Of a DNA stretch of 64,000 nt, positions 1 to 7,899 are shown piece after piece. Numbering within the stretch: position 1 is the first letter of the stretch; each line of letters opens with the position of its first letter. The position numbers and the translations under genes are program-made. Below the pieces are notes generated by a model. That model worked only from the letters and a program-made list of their open reading frames with translations, made no database searches and had not been told where the DNA came from. The stretch is from contig NZ_JAEANY010000001.1 of the NCBI RefSeq assembly GCF_016019885.1, positions 1-64,000 of the forward strand. Direction: 5' to 3'. This stretch comes from Aurantiacibacter sediminis. GTDB taxonomy: Bacteria; Pseudomonadota; Alphaproteobacteria; Sphingomonadales; Sphingomonadaceae.

Positions 1-103
1 TGCGGATCTTGTCTTCAGCAAAGAAGTGCCGGCGGGTCTTGCGGCGGATGTCCTTTACCACCTGCTCGGCAGGCTTTTTGGAGCTTGAGGATTTGGGCCT
101 CAT
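1..103 (-). CDS. IS3-family transposase OrfA, N-terminal fragment
   Basis: The first 34 residues of a transposase read MRPKSSSSKKPAEQVVKDIR followed by RKTRRHFFAEDKIR. This matches the start of IS3-group OrfA helix-turn-helix proteins, which typically open with 'AEKVVKDIRR.TR..YS.EEKIR'. The ATG is at 103-101, with an AGGAGG-like purine stretch about 40 nt upstream and CGAAG just before the start. The gene runs off the window, so completeness and the usual -1 frameshift into OrfB cannot be checked. OrfA binds the IS ends during transposition. Confidence 0.65.
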   Translation of the reverse strand, partial: MRPKSSSSKKPAEQVVKDIRRKTRRHFFAEDKIR

Positions 104-188
104 CTTCGTTTCTTCGTCACTACGACGAAGCCCAAATCCTCCTTAAATCACAACCTCAAATCTGTGCCATAGGTGCTGACGGGGGACA
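1..188 (-). mobile_element. IS3-family insertion sequence, terminal part
   Basis: One end of an insertion sequence that continues beyond the window start. On the minus strand it begins with TGTCCCCCGTCAGC at about 188, a plausible terminal inverted repeat. A leader of about 85 nt follows, then the start of a transposase gene. The other end and any target duplication are outside the window. The element lies directly against the open frame of a truncated methyltransferase-like gene, so it probably broke that gene. The exact border is inferred from the terminal TG and is uncertain by a few bases. Confidence 0.6.
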
Positions 189-659
189 CACCGGTCGGCC
201 AAGGTTCTCGCAGCGCCCGTTCACTGGCCCGGTCTTTCAACTCGGCTGATGGATTCGACCAGTGGCTTCGATCTATCCGCGTTCAATCATCTGGTAAGTG
301 CGCCGATCGCTATCCGCACGAACGAGCCGCTCGAAATGACTAGCGAGGCAATCGAGACCCTCGATTTCGACTTCGACCGTTCCGATGGAGTGCCTCCCCG
401 CAAGGTGCAATTCGAGGTAACTTCCAAAGGCGGCCCGATAAATGGCGTCCTTCAGTGGATGCGTATTTCACTCGACGGGGACTCAACTTACGACGTGCTG
501 GAGGAGAATAAGGGAAAAGGCGCGTGGACTCCCCAATTCTTTCCCTGCAGCCCGCAGCTTTTCAGCGATCCAGGTGACATTGTGCAAATTTACTCGCTGC
601 ATGACGGCTTGAGGGTAAGCAGCTGGGCTCTGAGCGACACGTCGGCTTCCCGTTTATAA
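189..659 (+). pseudogene. 5'-truncated SAM methyltransferase (PRMT-like C-terminus)
   Basis: The frame is open from the IS border (about 189) to the TAA at 657-659, and an internal ATG lies at 249. The 136 residues after that ATG contain GVLQWMRISLD, AWTPQFFPCSPQLFSDPGD and IYSLHDGLRVSSWAL. These resemble the C-terminal beta-barrel of protein-arginine-methyltransferase-like enzymes, where a Trp-rich strand and a 'PGD' turn recur. The SAM-binding Rossmann half is missing, so the fragment should be inactive. The most likely cause is the adjacent IS3 insertion or an IS-mediated deletion. The family call is moderate; truncation is well supported because the reading frame continues upstream of any start codon. 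Confidence 0.45.
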
Positions 660-686
660 GTCGGGAGGCGTGCAAATTCTCCCGAC
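660..686 (+). terminator. Hairpin after the methyltransferase remnant
   Basis: A perfect 8-bp stem, GTCGGGAG / CTCCCGAC, with an 11-nt loop starts at the base after the pseudogene stop codon. There is no T-run, so it is either a factor-assisted terminator or a 3' stabilising hairpin left over from the intact gene. Confidence 0.45.
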
Positions 687-1031
687 CAATGCATGCGCCG
701 TCGTGGGACTTTGTGCCCAGGGCGATGCCGAGCGCTTCCGCCTCAGCGATCACGCTACAAAGTTGGTAACAGAAGGACCCGGTTGGAAACGCTGGCGCAA
801 TTTCCGAAAGCGACCGATTTAAGGCACTTTGGCTCGATCAAAATTCGAGCCTAAGGAAAGTCGAAATCTGGATTTTGTTTGGGTTGTGCCATTTCTACGT
901 TCGCAGGAGCGCACGAATTTCTGGGACATGCTTCTGTCTCGCCCCTCCCGTGGTAGGATCTCGTAGCGATGCGGTCACATGTTCTAGCTATGTAAGCGGC
1001 ACCACTGCTTTTTTGCACAGCTGGTTCGCCT
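687..1031. other. Intergenic stretch without a recognisable gene
   Basis: About 345 bases lie between the methyltransferase remnant and the end of modC. Reading frames on both strands are short and show no recognisable family, and composition looks more AT-rich than the flanking mod genes. I see no tRNA, repeat array or convincing promoter. Given the neighbouring IS end, this may be leftover sequence from a rearrangement. Confidence 0.4.
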
Positions 1032-1655
1032 TCACCCCATCCGCACCGTTTTGCTCGCAAGCCTTGCGACATCGCGTTCGGAATGGCTGACAAGCATCAT
1101 GGGTATCTCCAGCCTGTCCCTAAGCCGCTCAATAAGGGTTGAGAGCCGTTCAGCGCGCTCTGGATCCAGCGCGGCTAAAGGCTCGTCAAGCAAGAGAAAG
1201 TCGGGCGCGCTCAGCAGGGCGCGGGCGATGGCGACGCGCCGGACTTCGCCGCCTGAAAGCGTATCGGGCCAGCGAACCAGAAGGCCGTCGATATCGAGCA
1301 AACGGACCACTTCGGCCCGCGCAATGATCGGCTTTCGGCCTTTTGCCAATTTCTCCGCATAGTCGAGATTGGCGGCGACCCGGCGATGCGGAAACAGCCG
1401 GGCATCCTGAAAGGCATATCCCGCGTGCCGCTTTTCCGGCGGGATATCGATACCGCGCTCCGCATCGAACAAGACGCGTCCTGCAACGGAAATACTCCCG
1501 GATATCGGTCTTAGCAGGCCGGCGATGGCGTTGAGCACACTAGTTTTGCCGATGCCCGAGGCGCCCACGAGAGCAGTCAGTCTCGCGTCCGAGCTGATCC
1601 TACCGCTGATCTCGCGCTCACCCGGCTGCACGGTGATCTCGACCTCAAAGGACAT
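1032..1655 (-). CDS. modC: Molybdate ABC transporter ATP-binding protein, short form
   Basis: ATPase of the molybdate importer, acting on the inner face of the cytoplasmic membrane with ModB. From the ATG at 1655 it is 207 aa. The Walker A is GASGIGKT (residues 31-38), the ABC signature LSGGE (133-137), the Walker B FLLLDEP (about 153-159), and an H-loop SH lies near the C-terminus. An upstream in-frame start would run into modB and lacks ABC similarity, so 1655 is preferred; it overlaps the modB end by 11 nt. Classical ModC is about 350 aa with a C-terminal molybdate-binding TOBE domain, which is absent here. The stop lies at the border with gene-poor DNA, so natural short form and truncation are both possible. 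Confidence 0.85.
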   Translation of the reverse strand: MSFEVEITVQPGEREISGRISSDARLTALVGASGIGKTSVLNAIAGLLRPISGSISVAGRVLFDAERGIDIPPEKRHAGYAFQDARLFPHRRVAANLDYAEKLAKGRKPIIARAEVVRLLDIDGLLVRWPDTLSGGEVRRVAIARALLSAPDFLLLDEPLAALDPERAERLSTLIERLRDRLEIPMMLVSHSERDVARLASKTVRMG

Positions 1656-2334
1656 GCGCGCGCCCTCCCTGTGCACGCCTGACCAGCCATTCCGATAGCA
1701 CCAGCGCGCCGAGCGAGAGGATGATCGAAATGATCGCGAGCCGGGTGACGGCGTCCTCCCCACCCGGTGTTTGCAGGCCTGTATAGATGGCGAGCGGGAG
1801 GGTGCGCGTCTCACCAGCGATATTGGCCGCAAAAGTAATCGTCGCCCCGAATTCTCCCAGCGAGCGCGCGAAGCCAAGCATTGCGCCAGCGGCGATCCCA
1901 GGGATCGAGAGCGGCAAGGTAACTGTCAGAAATGCTTTCCACGACGAAGCGCCGAGCGTGCGGGCAGCGCCAACGAGCCGCCTGTCCACCGCCTCGATCG
2001 AAAGCCGCATCGCTCTCACCATCAATGGCAGCGCCATGACAGCTGCCGCCAATGCTGCGCCGGTCCAATTGAATACCAAGGTAATGCCAAAGTTCTCATA
2101 TAGCCACGCGCCAATCTCTCCGCCGCGGCCGAACGCGATGAGCAGGAGCCAACCTGTTACGACCGGGGGCAGTACAAGCGGCAGATGGACGAGCGCATCG
2201 AGAACGATCATGCCGGGGAAGCGGCGCCGCGCGAGCAGCCATGCGAGCGCATATGCAATCGGCAGGCTCACCAGAACGGCCACAAAGCTCACCCGCAAGG
2301 ACAGCATCACGATGGCCCATTCCGCGCTCGTCAC
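1645..2334 (-). CDS. modB: Molybdate ABC transporter permease
   Basis: Inner-membrane channel of the molybdate importer (229 aa). It has about five hydrophobic helices. The cytoplasmic EAA loop that docks the ATPase appears as 'AARTLGASSWKAFLTVTLP' followed by GIAAG, and the family's 'RSLGEFGATI' motif is present near residue 160. It sits in a modA-modB-modC order: its ATG overlaps the modA stop by 4 nt (ATGA) and its 3' end overlaps modC. The three are therefore almost certainly one translationally coupled transcript. No ModE-like repressor gene or obvious ModE box is visible upstream of modA. Confidence 0.92.
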   Translation of the reverse strand: MTSAEWAIVMLSLRVSFVAVLVSLPIAYALAWLLARRRFPGMIVLDALVHLPLVLPPVVTGWLLLIAFGRGGEIGAWLYENFGITLVFNWTGAALAAAVMALPLMVRAMRLSIEAVDRRLVGAARTLGASSWKAFLTVTLPLSIPGIAAGAMLGFARSLGEFGATITFAANIAGETRTLPLAIYTGLQTPGGEDAVTRLAIISIILSLGALVLSEWLVRRAQGGRAHVL

Positions 2335-3104
2335 GATGATGGCCCGTTCACGGGATCGCTAAACCCATAAGCCACGAGAATCGCAGCTGCCTCAGGCGAT
2401 CGCAGGAAGTCAGAAAATCGCTTTGCGTCCGGATGGCTCGAGATCGCGGTCCGCGCGATAGGATAGGTGATCGGCAAATCCGGCGATGCCGGCCAAGTCG
2501 AAATGATTACGGCATCGGTCTTCCCCTCGCGCAAATCGCTGCCATAGACGAAAGCGAATTCGACTTCGCCGCGCTCCACCAATGCGAGCGCCGCGCGCAC
2601 ATTCTCTGTCGGCACGATGCGCGGCGCGATCTCGGCCCATTCGCCGGACCGGACCAGCACGGTGCGCGCATAGCGACCGGCAGGCACGCTTTCGGGATCG
2701 CCCAGCGCGATACGCGCATCCGGATCGTCCAGCGTGAGCTGCTGTGCCTCGCGTGTCGATGCGACAAGGACCAGACTATTCGACACCAGATCGGCGCGCG
2801 TCTGCGCTTGCAGCACATCGCGTTGTTCAAGCCAGTCCATCCATTGCGCATCGGCGGTAATCACGATGTCAGCCGGAGCGCCTTCTACCAGTTGGCGCGC
2901 GAGCGCGGGAGTGCCTGCGATGTTCAGCACGGGGCGAGAATTACCCTGTGCTTCCCAGCGAACCACAATGGCTGTCATCGCGTCCTGCATGCTGGCCGGT
3001 GCAAACACGACCGGGCCCGTCGCTTTAGAGGGCCCGCAGGCAGACAGCAGCGCCAACAGGCAGCACAGCGCCATAGCAGCGATGATGGGTGAACGCGTCA
3101 TCAA
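2331..3104 (-). CDS. modA: Molybdate-binding lipoprotein
   Basis: Periplasmic solute receptor that captures molybdate (or tungstate) and delivers it to ModB. The 257-aa product opens with a lipoprotein signal peptide ending LLSAC (Cys about 23). The mature part follows the ModA pattern: VFAPASMQDAM, NIAGTPALARQ, GAPADIVITAD, and a C-terminal 'YPIARTAISSHPDAKRFSDF' segment. It is the first gene of the mod operon. Being a lipoprotein rather than a free periplasmic protein is unusual for a textbook proteobacterial ModA, but occurs in the family. Molybdenum supplied here would serve molybdopterin enzymes encoded elsewhere. Confidence 0.9.
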   Translation of the reverse strand: MMTRSPIIAAMALCCLLALLSACGPSKATGPVVFAPASMQDAMTAIVVRWEAQGNSRPVLNIAGTPALARQLVEGAPADIVITADAQWMDWLEQRDVLQAQTRADLVSNSLVLVASTREAQQLTLDDPDARIALGDPESVPAGRYARTVLVRSGEWAEIAPRIVPTENVRAALALVERGEVEFAFVYGSDLREGKTDAVIISTWPASPDLPITYPIARTAISSHPDAKRFSDFLRSPEAAAILVAYGFSDPVNGPSS

Positions 3105-3151
3105 CCCTGCTGTAAGAGGAGGCTGATAAAGCGTCTAGCTGCCGCAAGACT

Positions 3152-4834
3152 TCAGGTGAGTTTCGTCGCTGCCTCGCGCTGGGCACGCATCTGGAATTCG
3201 CTTCGCGTGCGGATCGGAATGGTCAGCAAGCAGCGCACACCTGCCTCTTCGAAATCGAGTTGCACGGGATGGCGCAGCTCATGCGCGACGATCCGCTCGA
3301 TCAGATCGGTGCCGAAGCCGCGCTTGCGCTTCATCTTTACCGGCGGTCCGCCGCGCTCGAGCCATTCGATCTCAAGCCGCTCTTCCGACACACGCTCCCA
3401 GTGGACCGAAACATTGCCGCCCGGCTGGCTCAGCGCGCCATATTTTGCGGCATTGGTTGCAAGCTCATGAACGGCCAAACCGAGAGACAACGCATCATTG
3501 GGAGCAAGCTCCACATCCGGCCCCTGCAGATCGACTTGGTGATCTGCGCTATGCGCGTAAGGCAACAATTCGGCATCGATTACGGCGCGCACTGGCGTTG
3601 CGCCCCAATCGGATTGGGTGAGCAAATCGTGCGTCGCTGAAAGCGCCCTAATCCGCCCGTCGAGCGCATCGGCAAAATCCTCGACATTATCCGCGCGGCG
3701 ACGCGTCAGGGTGATGATGGAAAGAACATTGGCGAGCGTGTTCTTAACCCGATGATTGAGCTCACGCGTCAAGGAATTGCGAATACTCGCTTGTTCTTCA
3801 AACCAGCGCAGCGAAGCCTCATCCTCTTGCGCCTGCTGCGTCAAGATCCGCATCACCAGCAAGAGTAATCCACCGACAAGCAGCCCAAAAATCATTGTTG
3901 CCATGGAAAGCCCTGACAGCACCGGGCGCTGCCTCTCGCTGACGACAAGTGCGAAGGAGTTTTCGGCTATCGAAACATCCTGTTGCACGGTTCGCGCACG
4001 CGGCATTTCGCCTTCGAAAGTGCTCGCCATAAGAGAGCCTGAATGGGCATCGGGATCGTCCGAGTAAAGCTGGACTCCGTATACGCCTGCATCCTCCAGC
4101 TCGAGCGCGCTTTGCAGGAAATCCTGCGCGCTGAACGGGCTGTAGATAAACCCTTTCAGCCGGCGGCCGGATGGACCTGCCTCGAACACTGGCATGTAAA
4201 TGAGAAATCCGGGCGCCTCTCCATTGCCCTCCTGTCGCAACACGACTTTTTCGGTCGCCACCGGCCGCGCACTTGCTTCGGCCTCTTGCATGGCGGCGCG
4301 GCGGTTCGGCTCTGAATACATGTCGAAGCCCAGCGCGCGGCGATTTCGCTCGGTATCGGGCTGCAGAAACGTCACCGGGACAGCAATCGATTGTGCGCCG
4401 TCAAAGACGGGATAAAGCTGCGTCGCGCCAAGTCCCTGTCCTGCCAAAAGAGCGTTGAAAGCTTCGACTTCGTCGGGTCTGACTGCCTGCGCCCAACCGA
4501 TTCCTTCAGCCCCGCGATAGCCTGAATCCAGGCGCAATTCCGAAACGAAACGGCTGAATTCATCGGCCGGGACCTCATCCATGGTCGAAAGCAAAGCGGC
4601 GCCCGCGCGCAGATATGCACTGCTGGCATTGGAGCGGCGTTCCAATGCAGAGGAGATGGCCGTTGCGCGTGCATTGAGCTGCGCAGCGGCGCCCTCGGCC
4701 TCACCTCTTTCGATTGCGAACACGCTAAGAACCGTAATTGCAGCGATCAGGCCGAAAATGGCGAGCGGGAGCGCGCGCGGATAGCTTAAAAGCCACCGCT
4801 TCGTTCTGCTCCGCTTTTCAACCGTTTGCTGCAC
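3152..4834 (-). CDS. CHASE-domain HWE/HisKA_2 sensor histidine kinase
   Basis: Membrane sensor kinase, 560 aa. A first membrane helix lies near residues 20-41, an extracytoplasmic CHASE-type sensor spans about 75-290, and a second helix about 307-330. The phosphoacceptor His is at about 361 in ELNHRVKNTL. The ATPase domain has an N-box (ALSLGLAVHELATNAAKYGA, about 448-467) and a GFGTDLIERIV segment typical of the HWE/HisKA_2 group. Kinases of this group phosphorylate PhyR in the alphaproteobacterial general stress response. It diverges from nepR-ecfG across 185 bp, which supports that role, but no phyR lies in the window. A CHASE sensor suggests a small extracellular ligand; which one is unknown. 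Confidence 0.88.
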   Translation of the reverse strand: MQQTVEKRSRTKRWLLSYPRALPLAIFGLIAAITVLSVFAIERGEAEGAAAQLNARATAISSALERRSNASSAYLRAGAALLSTMDEVPADEFSRFVSELRLDSGYRGAEGIGWAQAVRPDEVEAFNALLAGQGLGATQLYPVFDGAQSIAVPVTFLQPDTERNRRALGFDMYSEPNRRAAMQEAEASARPVATEKVVLRQEGNGEAPGFLIYMPVFEAGPSGRRLKGFIYSPFSAQDFLQSALELEDAGVYGVQLYSDDPDAHSGSLMASTFEGEMPRARTVQQDVSIAENSFALVVSERQRPVLSGLSMATMIFGLLVGGLLLLVMRILTQQAQEDEASLRWFEEQASIRNSLTRELNHRVKNTLANVLSIITLTRRRADNVEDFADALDGRIRALSATHDLLTQSDWGATPVRAVIDAELLPYAHSADHQVDLQGPDVELAPNDALSLGLAVHELATNAAKYGALSQPGGNVSVHWERVSEERLEIEWLERGGPPVKMKRKRGFGTDLIERIVAHELRHPVQLDFEEAGVRCLLTIPIRTRSEFQMRAQREAATKLT

Positions 4835-4893
4835 AAATATCCCTCAGGTGGTCGCCCCGTTCTGACCGGGCCGAGAAGAAACGTCCTGACCGG

Positions 4894-4920
4894 GGAACCA
4901 GAGGCGGGGCATTCCGTTCC
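4894..4920. promoter_or_regulatory. Palindromic, possibly bidirectional EcfG promoter
   Basis: The element GGAAC (4894-4898), 17 bases, GTTCC (4916-4920) lies between the kinase and nepR. On the plus strand it reads GGAAC-N16-CGTT, the published -35/-10 pattern for EcfG-type sigma factors, and would start transcription near 4925 toward nepR (ATG 5020). Because it is symmetric, the minus strand also reads GGAAC-N17-GTT and would start near 4890 toward the kinase (ATG 4834). The plus-strand promoter is a strong match. Minus-strand use is inferred; its -10 reads GGTT rather than CGTT. Confidence 0.7.
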
Positions 4921-5019
4921 ATTTGCACGCAATATCGCTTGATGCGGGGTCACACGGACATTGGCAGTTCTGCCAGGTTGAAAATCAAGCGTCACACTAC
5001 GGGAAGTAACGCAAACCTC

Positions 5020-5202
5020 ATGGCACCACCCAAAGACGAAAAGAAGCTTGCTTCGTCGTCCGAAAAAGATGATGCTTCCAAGCAAATGGATCCGGAATGG
5101 ACGTCCGGGCTCAAACGCTTTTATGACAGCGTTCTCGATGAACCGCTGCCGGATAGCTTCAATGATCTTCTCTCCAAGCTGGATGAGAATGACAACGGAT
5201 GA
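5020..5202 (+). CDS. nepR: NepR family anti-sigma factor
   Basis: Small cytoplasmic anti-sigma factor, 60 aa. It holds EcfG inactive until phosphorylated PhyR captures it. The core MDPEWTSGLKRFYDSVLDEP then LPDSFNDLLSKL matches the two-helix NepR domain: the conserved 'LR.LYD..L.EPLPD.F..LL..L' pattern is intact. A longer reading frame extends upstream, but ATG 5020 gives the expected small size and lies downstream of the EcfG-type promoter. The stop overlaps the ecfG start by 4 nt (ATGA), so anti-sigma and sigma are translated together, giving stoichiometric control and positive autoregulation. Confidence 0.93.
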   Translation: MAPPKDEKKLASSSEKDDASKQMDPEWTSGLKRFYDSVLDEPLPDSFNDLLSKLDENDNG

Positions 5203-5834
5203 GCGATAAGAAAAAAAAGCGCGAGCTGCCGAAACGCAGCGCGGACGATAAACGCGCGTTCAAACGCGAGCTGACCGAAGTGGTCCCGCACCTGCGTGCC
5301 TTTGCGCGCGGCCTGTGCGGCCGTGCGGATATGGCCGACGATCTCGTTCAGGAAGCCCTGCTCAAGGCTTGGGCTGCGCAAGAGCGTTTCGAGCCCGGCA
5401 CATCCATGCGCGCATGGACATTCGTCATCCTTCGCAATGCCTATCTGACCGACATGCGCCGCAATCGTTTCCGCGGCGAATATGATGAAGGGGTGGCCGA
5501 GCGAATCCTGACTGCGCCTGCCGGCCAGGAAGAGCCGATCCATTTGTCCGATCTCCACCGCGCCTTGCTTACCCTGCCGCCCGAGCGGCGCGAGGCTCTG
5601 CTGCTGGTTGGTGCTGGCGGATTTTCTTACGAGGAAGCGGCCAATATCTGCGGCTGCGCTGTCGGCACGATCAAGAGCCGGGTTGGCCGCGCACGTGCTG
5701 CACTGTCGAGCATGATCCAGGATGGCGACATCCCCGATCGTTCGCTCGATGATCCAGGCGCGCATCGCGCCATTCTGGAAGAATTGGACGAAGTTGCTGC
5801 CGGTCGCGGGGAAACGGCTGCCATTACAAAATAG
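5199..5834 (+). CDS. ecfG: EcfG-type general stress sigma factor
   Basis: ECF sigma factor, 211 aa, directing RNA polymerase to GGAAC/CGTT promoters under general stress. Region 2 runs over LRAFARGLCGRADMADDLVQ and SMRAWTFVILRNAYLTDMRR; region 4 over LPPERREALLLVGAGGFSYE and GCAVGTIKSRVGRARAAL, giving the DNA-binding helix-turn-helix. Between them is the short linker typical of EcfG. A C-terminal tail of about 30 residues follows region 4. It overlaps nepR by 4 nt and is preceded by its own consensus promoter, so it likely amplifies its own expression. No second anti-sigma or phyR is adjacent. Confidence 0.93.
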   Translation: MSDKKKKRELPKRSADDKRAFKRELTEVVPHLRAFARGLCGRADMADDLVQEALLKAWAAQERFEPGTSMRAWTFVILRNAYLTDMRRNRFRGEYDEGVAERILTAPAGQEEPIHLSDLHRALLTLPPERREALLLVGAGGFSYEEAANICGCAVGTIKSRVGRARAALSSMIQDGDIPDRSLDDPGAHRAILEELDEVAAGRGETAAITK

Positions 5835-5857
5835 GTCGCACAGCCAAACCGCTGCGT

Positions 5858-7039
5858 ATGCAAGGGATATCGAAGAAACCGATGGATGCCGAGGGGGATA
5901 GCAACGACACGGCGGACATAGGCGCGGCACGGCGGCGCACGCTGGCCTTTGCAGCGCAGGAACTGCGCCTGATTTCCGCGCTTGTCGTCCTTCTAGCCAT
6001 TGGCCTGTTTTGCGCCCTGCCCTTCGTTTTGTCGATTGGTTCGGTGGTCTTCCTGCCGCTGGTAGCGGCTCTCATCCTCACAATCATCCTCTCTCCCCTT
6101 GCGGACAAGCTGGCGAGCTGGGGCATTCCCAATGTGTTGTCTTCGCTGCTGGCGTTGCTTGCATTCTTCGCCATTCTTGCGCTGGCACTCAGCGCCGTCT
6201 TCACGCCTGCCATTTCTTTATACGATCAAGTGCCGGCCATGTTCGATCAGGTTGAGGAGCATTTCAGCCAGTTGCGGATCACCTTTGCCTGGATCGGGCA
6301 ATTGAATGATGAACTCGCTGCGCTGACAGGCGAAGAGGGCTCCCAAGTCGTCCTAGCCAGCCCCACCATGCTCGAACAGGCGGCGCTGGCTACACCTACG
6401 GTCCTCCTCGAAACGCTGCTGACTTTCCTTCTCGCTTTTTTCATGATTGAAGCGCGCGTCCGCATGCGTCGCCGCCTTTTGCTGGAGCGCCAGCATGTGG
6501 GCGCGAGCCTCAAAGCAGCACGGGCCATGCGCGAAGTGCAAGACAGGGTTGCGGCCTATATCCTGACGGTCGGCCTTATCAATTTCGGCCTCGGCGTGAT
6601 CGTCGCGCTGGGCGCATGGGCTATCGGATTGGAAGCGCCGATCATGTGGGGCGGGCTTGCCGCGCTCCTCAATTTCGTTCCTTATATCGGTCCGCTGATC
6701 ATGGTCGTCTTGCTGAGCCTGTTCGGCATCGGTTCGGCTGAATCGCTGTGGGTGGGCATGATCCCGGCCGCCGCCTATCTCGCGGTCAATACCATCGAGG
6801 CCAATATCGTTACCCCAAGCGTTCTGGGCGCACGCTTTACGATCAATCCGGTCGCAATCCTTCTGGCGCTTTCCTATTTCGGCTGGATCTGGGGCGTTGC
6901 CGGTGCGCTGCTTTCAGTGCCCATCCTGCTGACTTTGACGGCGCTAGTGGATCATTTGGGCAGGCCCAATTTTATCGGCTTCATTTTCGGCGAACCATTG
7001 TTCGCCACTAATGTCCTCGACATGCAGCCGGACGATTAA
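5858..7039 (+). CDS. AI-2E family transporter (PerM-like)
   Basis: Polytopic inner-membrane protein, 393 aa, with about eight hydrophobic helices and the family's central 'LNFVPYIGPLIMVVLLSLFG' stretch, then NTIEANIVTPSVLGARFTIN and PVAILLALSYFGWIWGVAGA. The AI-2E/PerM (UPF0118) family includes exporters proposed for autoinducer-2 and some Na+/H+ antiporters, so the substrate cannot be predicted. A second ATG at 5882 is an alternative start; neither has an ideal ribosome site. It follows ecfG by 23 nt and may be read through from the stress operon. A strong hairpin terminator follows the stop. Confidence 0.85.
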   Translation: MQGISKKPMDAEGDSNDTADIGAARRRTLAFAAQELRLISALVVLLAIGLFCALPFVLSIGSVVFLPLVAALILTIILSPLADKLASWGIPNVLSSLLALLAFFAILALALSAVFTPAISLYDQVPAMFDQVEEHFSQLRITFAWIGQLNDELAALTGEEGSQVVLASPTMLEQAALATPTVLLETLLTFLLAFFMIEARVRMRRRLLLERQHVGASLKAARAMREVQDRVAAYILTVGLINFGLGVIVALGAWAIGLEAPIMWGGLAALLNFVPYIGPLIMVVLLSLFGIGSAESLWVGMIPAAAYLAVNTIEANIVTPSVLGARFTINPVAILLALSYFGWIWGVAGALLSVPILLTLTALVDHLGRPNFIGFIFGEPLFATNVLDMQPDD

Positions 7040-7040
7040 C

Positions 7041-7075
7041 GAAAAAGGCGCGCTCCAGCCGGAACGCGCCTCATC
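7041..7075. terminator. Bidirectional terminator between AI-2E transporter and sodB
   Basis: A 7-bp stem, AGGCGCG (7046-7052) / CGCGCCT (7065-7071), is flanked by an A-run on the left (GAAAAA) and a T-rich right side. It lies between two convergent genes, so it can end transcription from both. Confidence 0.75.
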
Positions 7076-7099
7076 AATTCTTTGTCTTACTGCGCCTGA

Positions 7100-7714
7100 T
7101 TAGGATTCAGGATAAGACCATGTGGATCCGCGAGCGAGGTTTTCGGCTGCAAAATCCCAATTCAGGTGATTGTCCACCACCGCATCGAGATAGCTTGGAC
7201 GCGCGTTCTGGTGATCGAGGTAGTAGGCGTGCTCCCACAAATCGATCACAAGCAGCGGATTATAGTCGCTGTCGACCAGCGTATCGGCATCATGCGTATC
7301 TACGACTTCGAGCTTGCCGTCCTTTTCTGCGAGCCATGCCCAGCCGCTGGCAAAGTGGCCGGCGCCCTTGCTTTTCAGCTTGTCCTTCAGATCATTGAGC
7401 GAGCCGAAGCTTTCATCGATCTTGTCGGCAAGATCTCCGGACGGTCCGGACGTACTCGGCGTCAGCGAGTGCCAGTAGAAGCCGTGGTTCCAGACCTGCG
7501 CTGAATTGTTGAAGAGTCCCTGATCGGAATTGCGCGAGGTGGAAATGATTTCCGCCAGCGACTTGTCGGCGTGGGCCGTGCCTTCGATCGCATCGTTGGT
7601 CTTGCTCACATAGGCGTTGTGGTGCTTGCCATGGTGGTAGCTGAAGGTTTCAGCAGAGATCGCAGGCGAAATTGCTTCGCTGTCATAGGGAAGCGGCATG
7701 AGGGTGAAAGCCAT
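7100..7714 (-). CDS. sodB: Fe superoxide dismutase
   Basis: Cytoplasmic enzyme converting superoxide to O2 and H2O2; 204 aa from ATG 7714, which has AAGGAT upstream. The longer upstream reading frame lacks homology. Metal ligands are visible: His in FSYHHGKHHNAYV (about 27), His in VWNHGFYWHSL (about 75), and Asp and His in VIDLWEHAYYLDHQN (about 159 and 163). NNSAQVWNHGFYW and GAGHFASGWAWL fit the iron-type more than the manganese-type signature. It stands alone between a terminator and the divergent glmM. With ahpCF and katG further on, it completes the oxygen-defence set in this window. Confidence 0.93.
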   Translation of the reverse strand: MAFTLMPLPYDSEAISPAISAETFSYHHGKHHNAYVSKTNDAIEGTAHADKSLAEIISTSRNSDQGLFNNSAQVWNHGFYWHSLTPSTSGPSGDLADKIDESFGSLNDLKDKLKSKGAGHFASGWAWLAEKDGKLEVVDTHDADTLVDSDYNPLLVIDLWEHAYYLDHQNARPSYLDAVVDNHLNWDFAAENLARGSTWSYPES

Positions 7715-7899
7715 ATTGGTCGATCCTTCTTGGTTTCGTGGAATTGTCGGTTGCCTTTGCAACGCATGAAAGCCTTGCGAGTTGCATAAAGGCCGAGAAT
7801 TCTCGAACCGCCGCCAATGCGCCGCTTCGCGCGTGACATTCCATGAGCAAATCGGCATTGCTCTTCGCAAGCAAAGACAAGGCAATTCAAGGGTTACGC

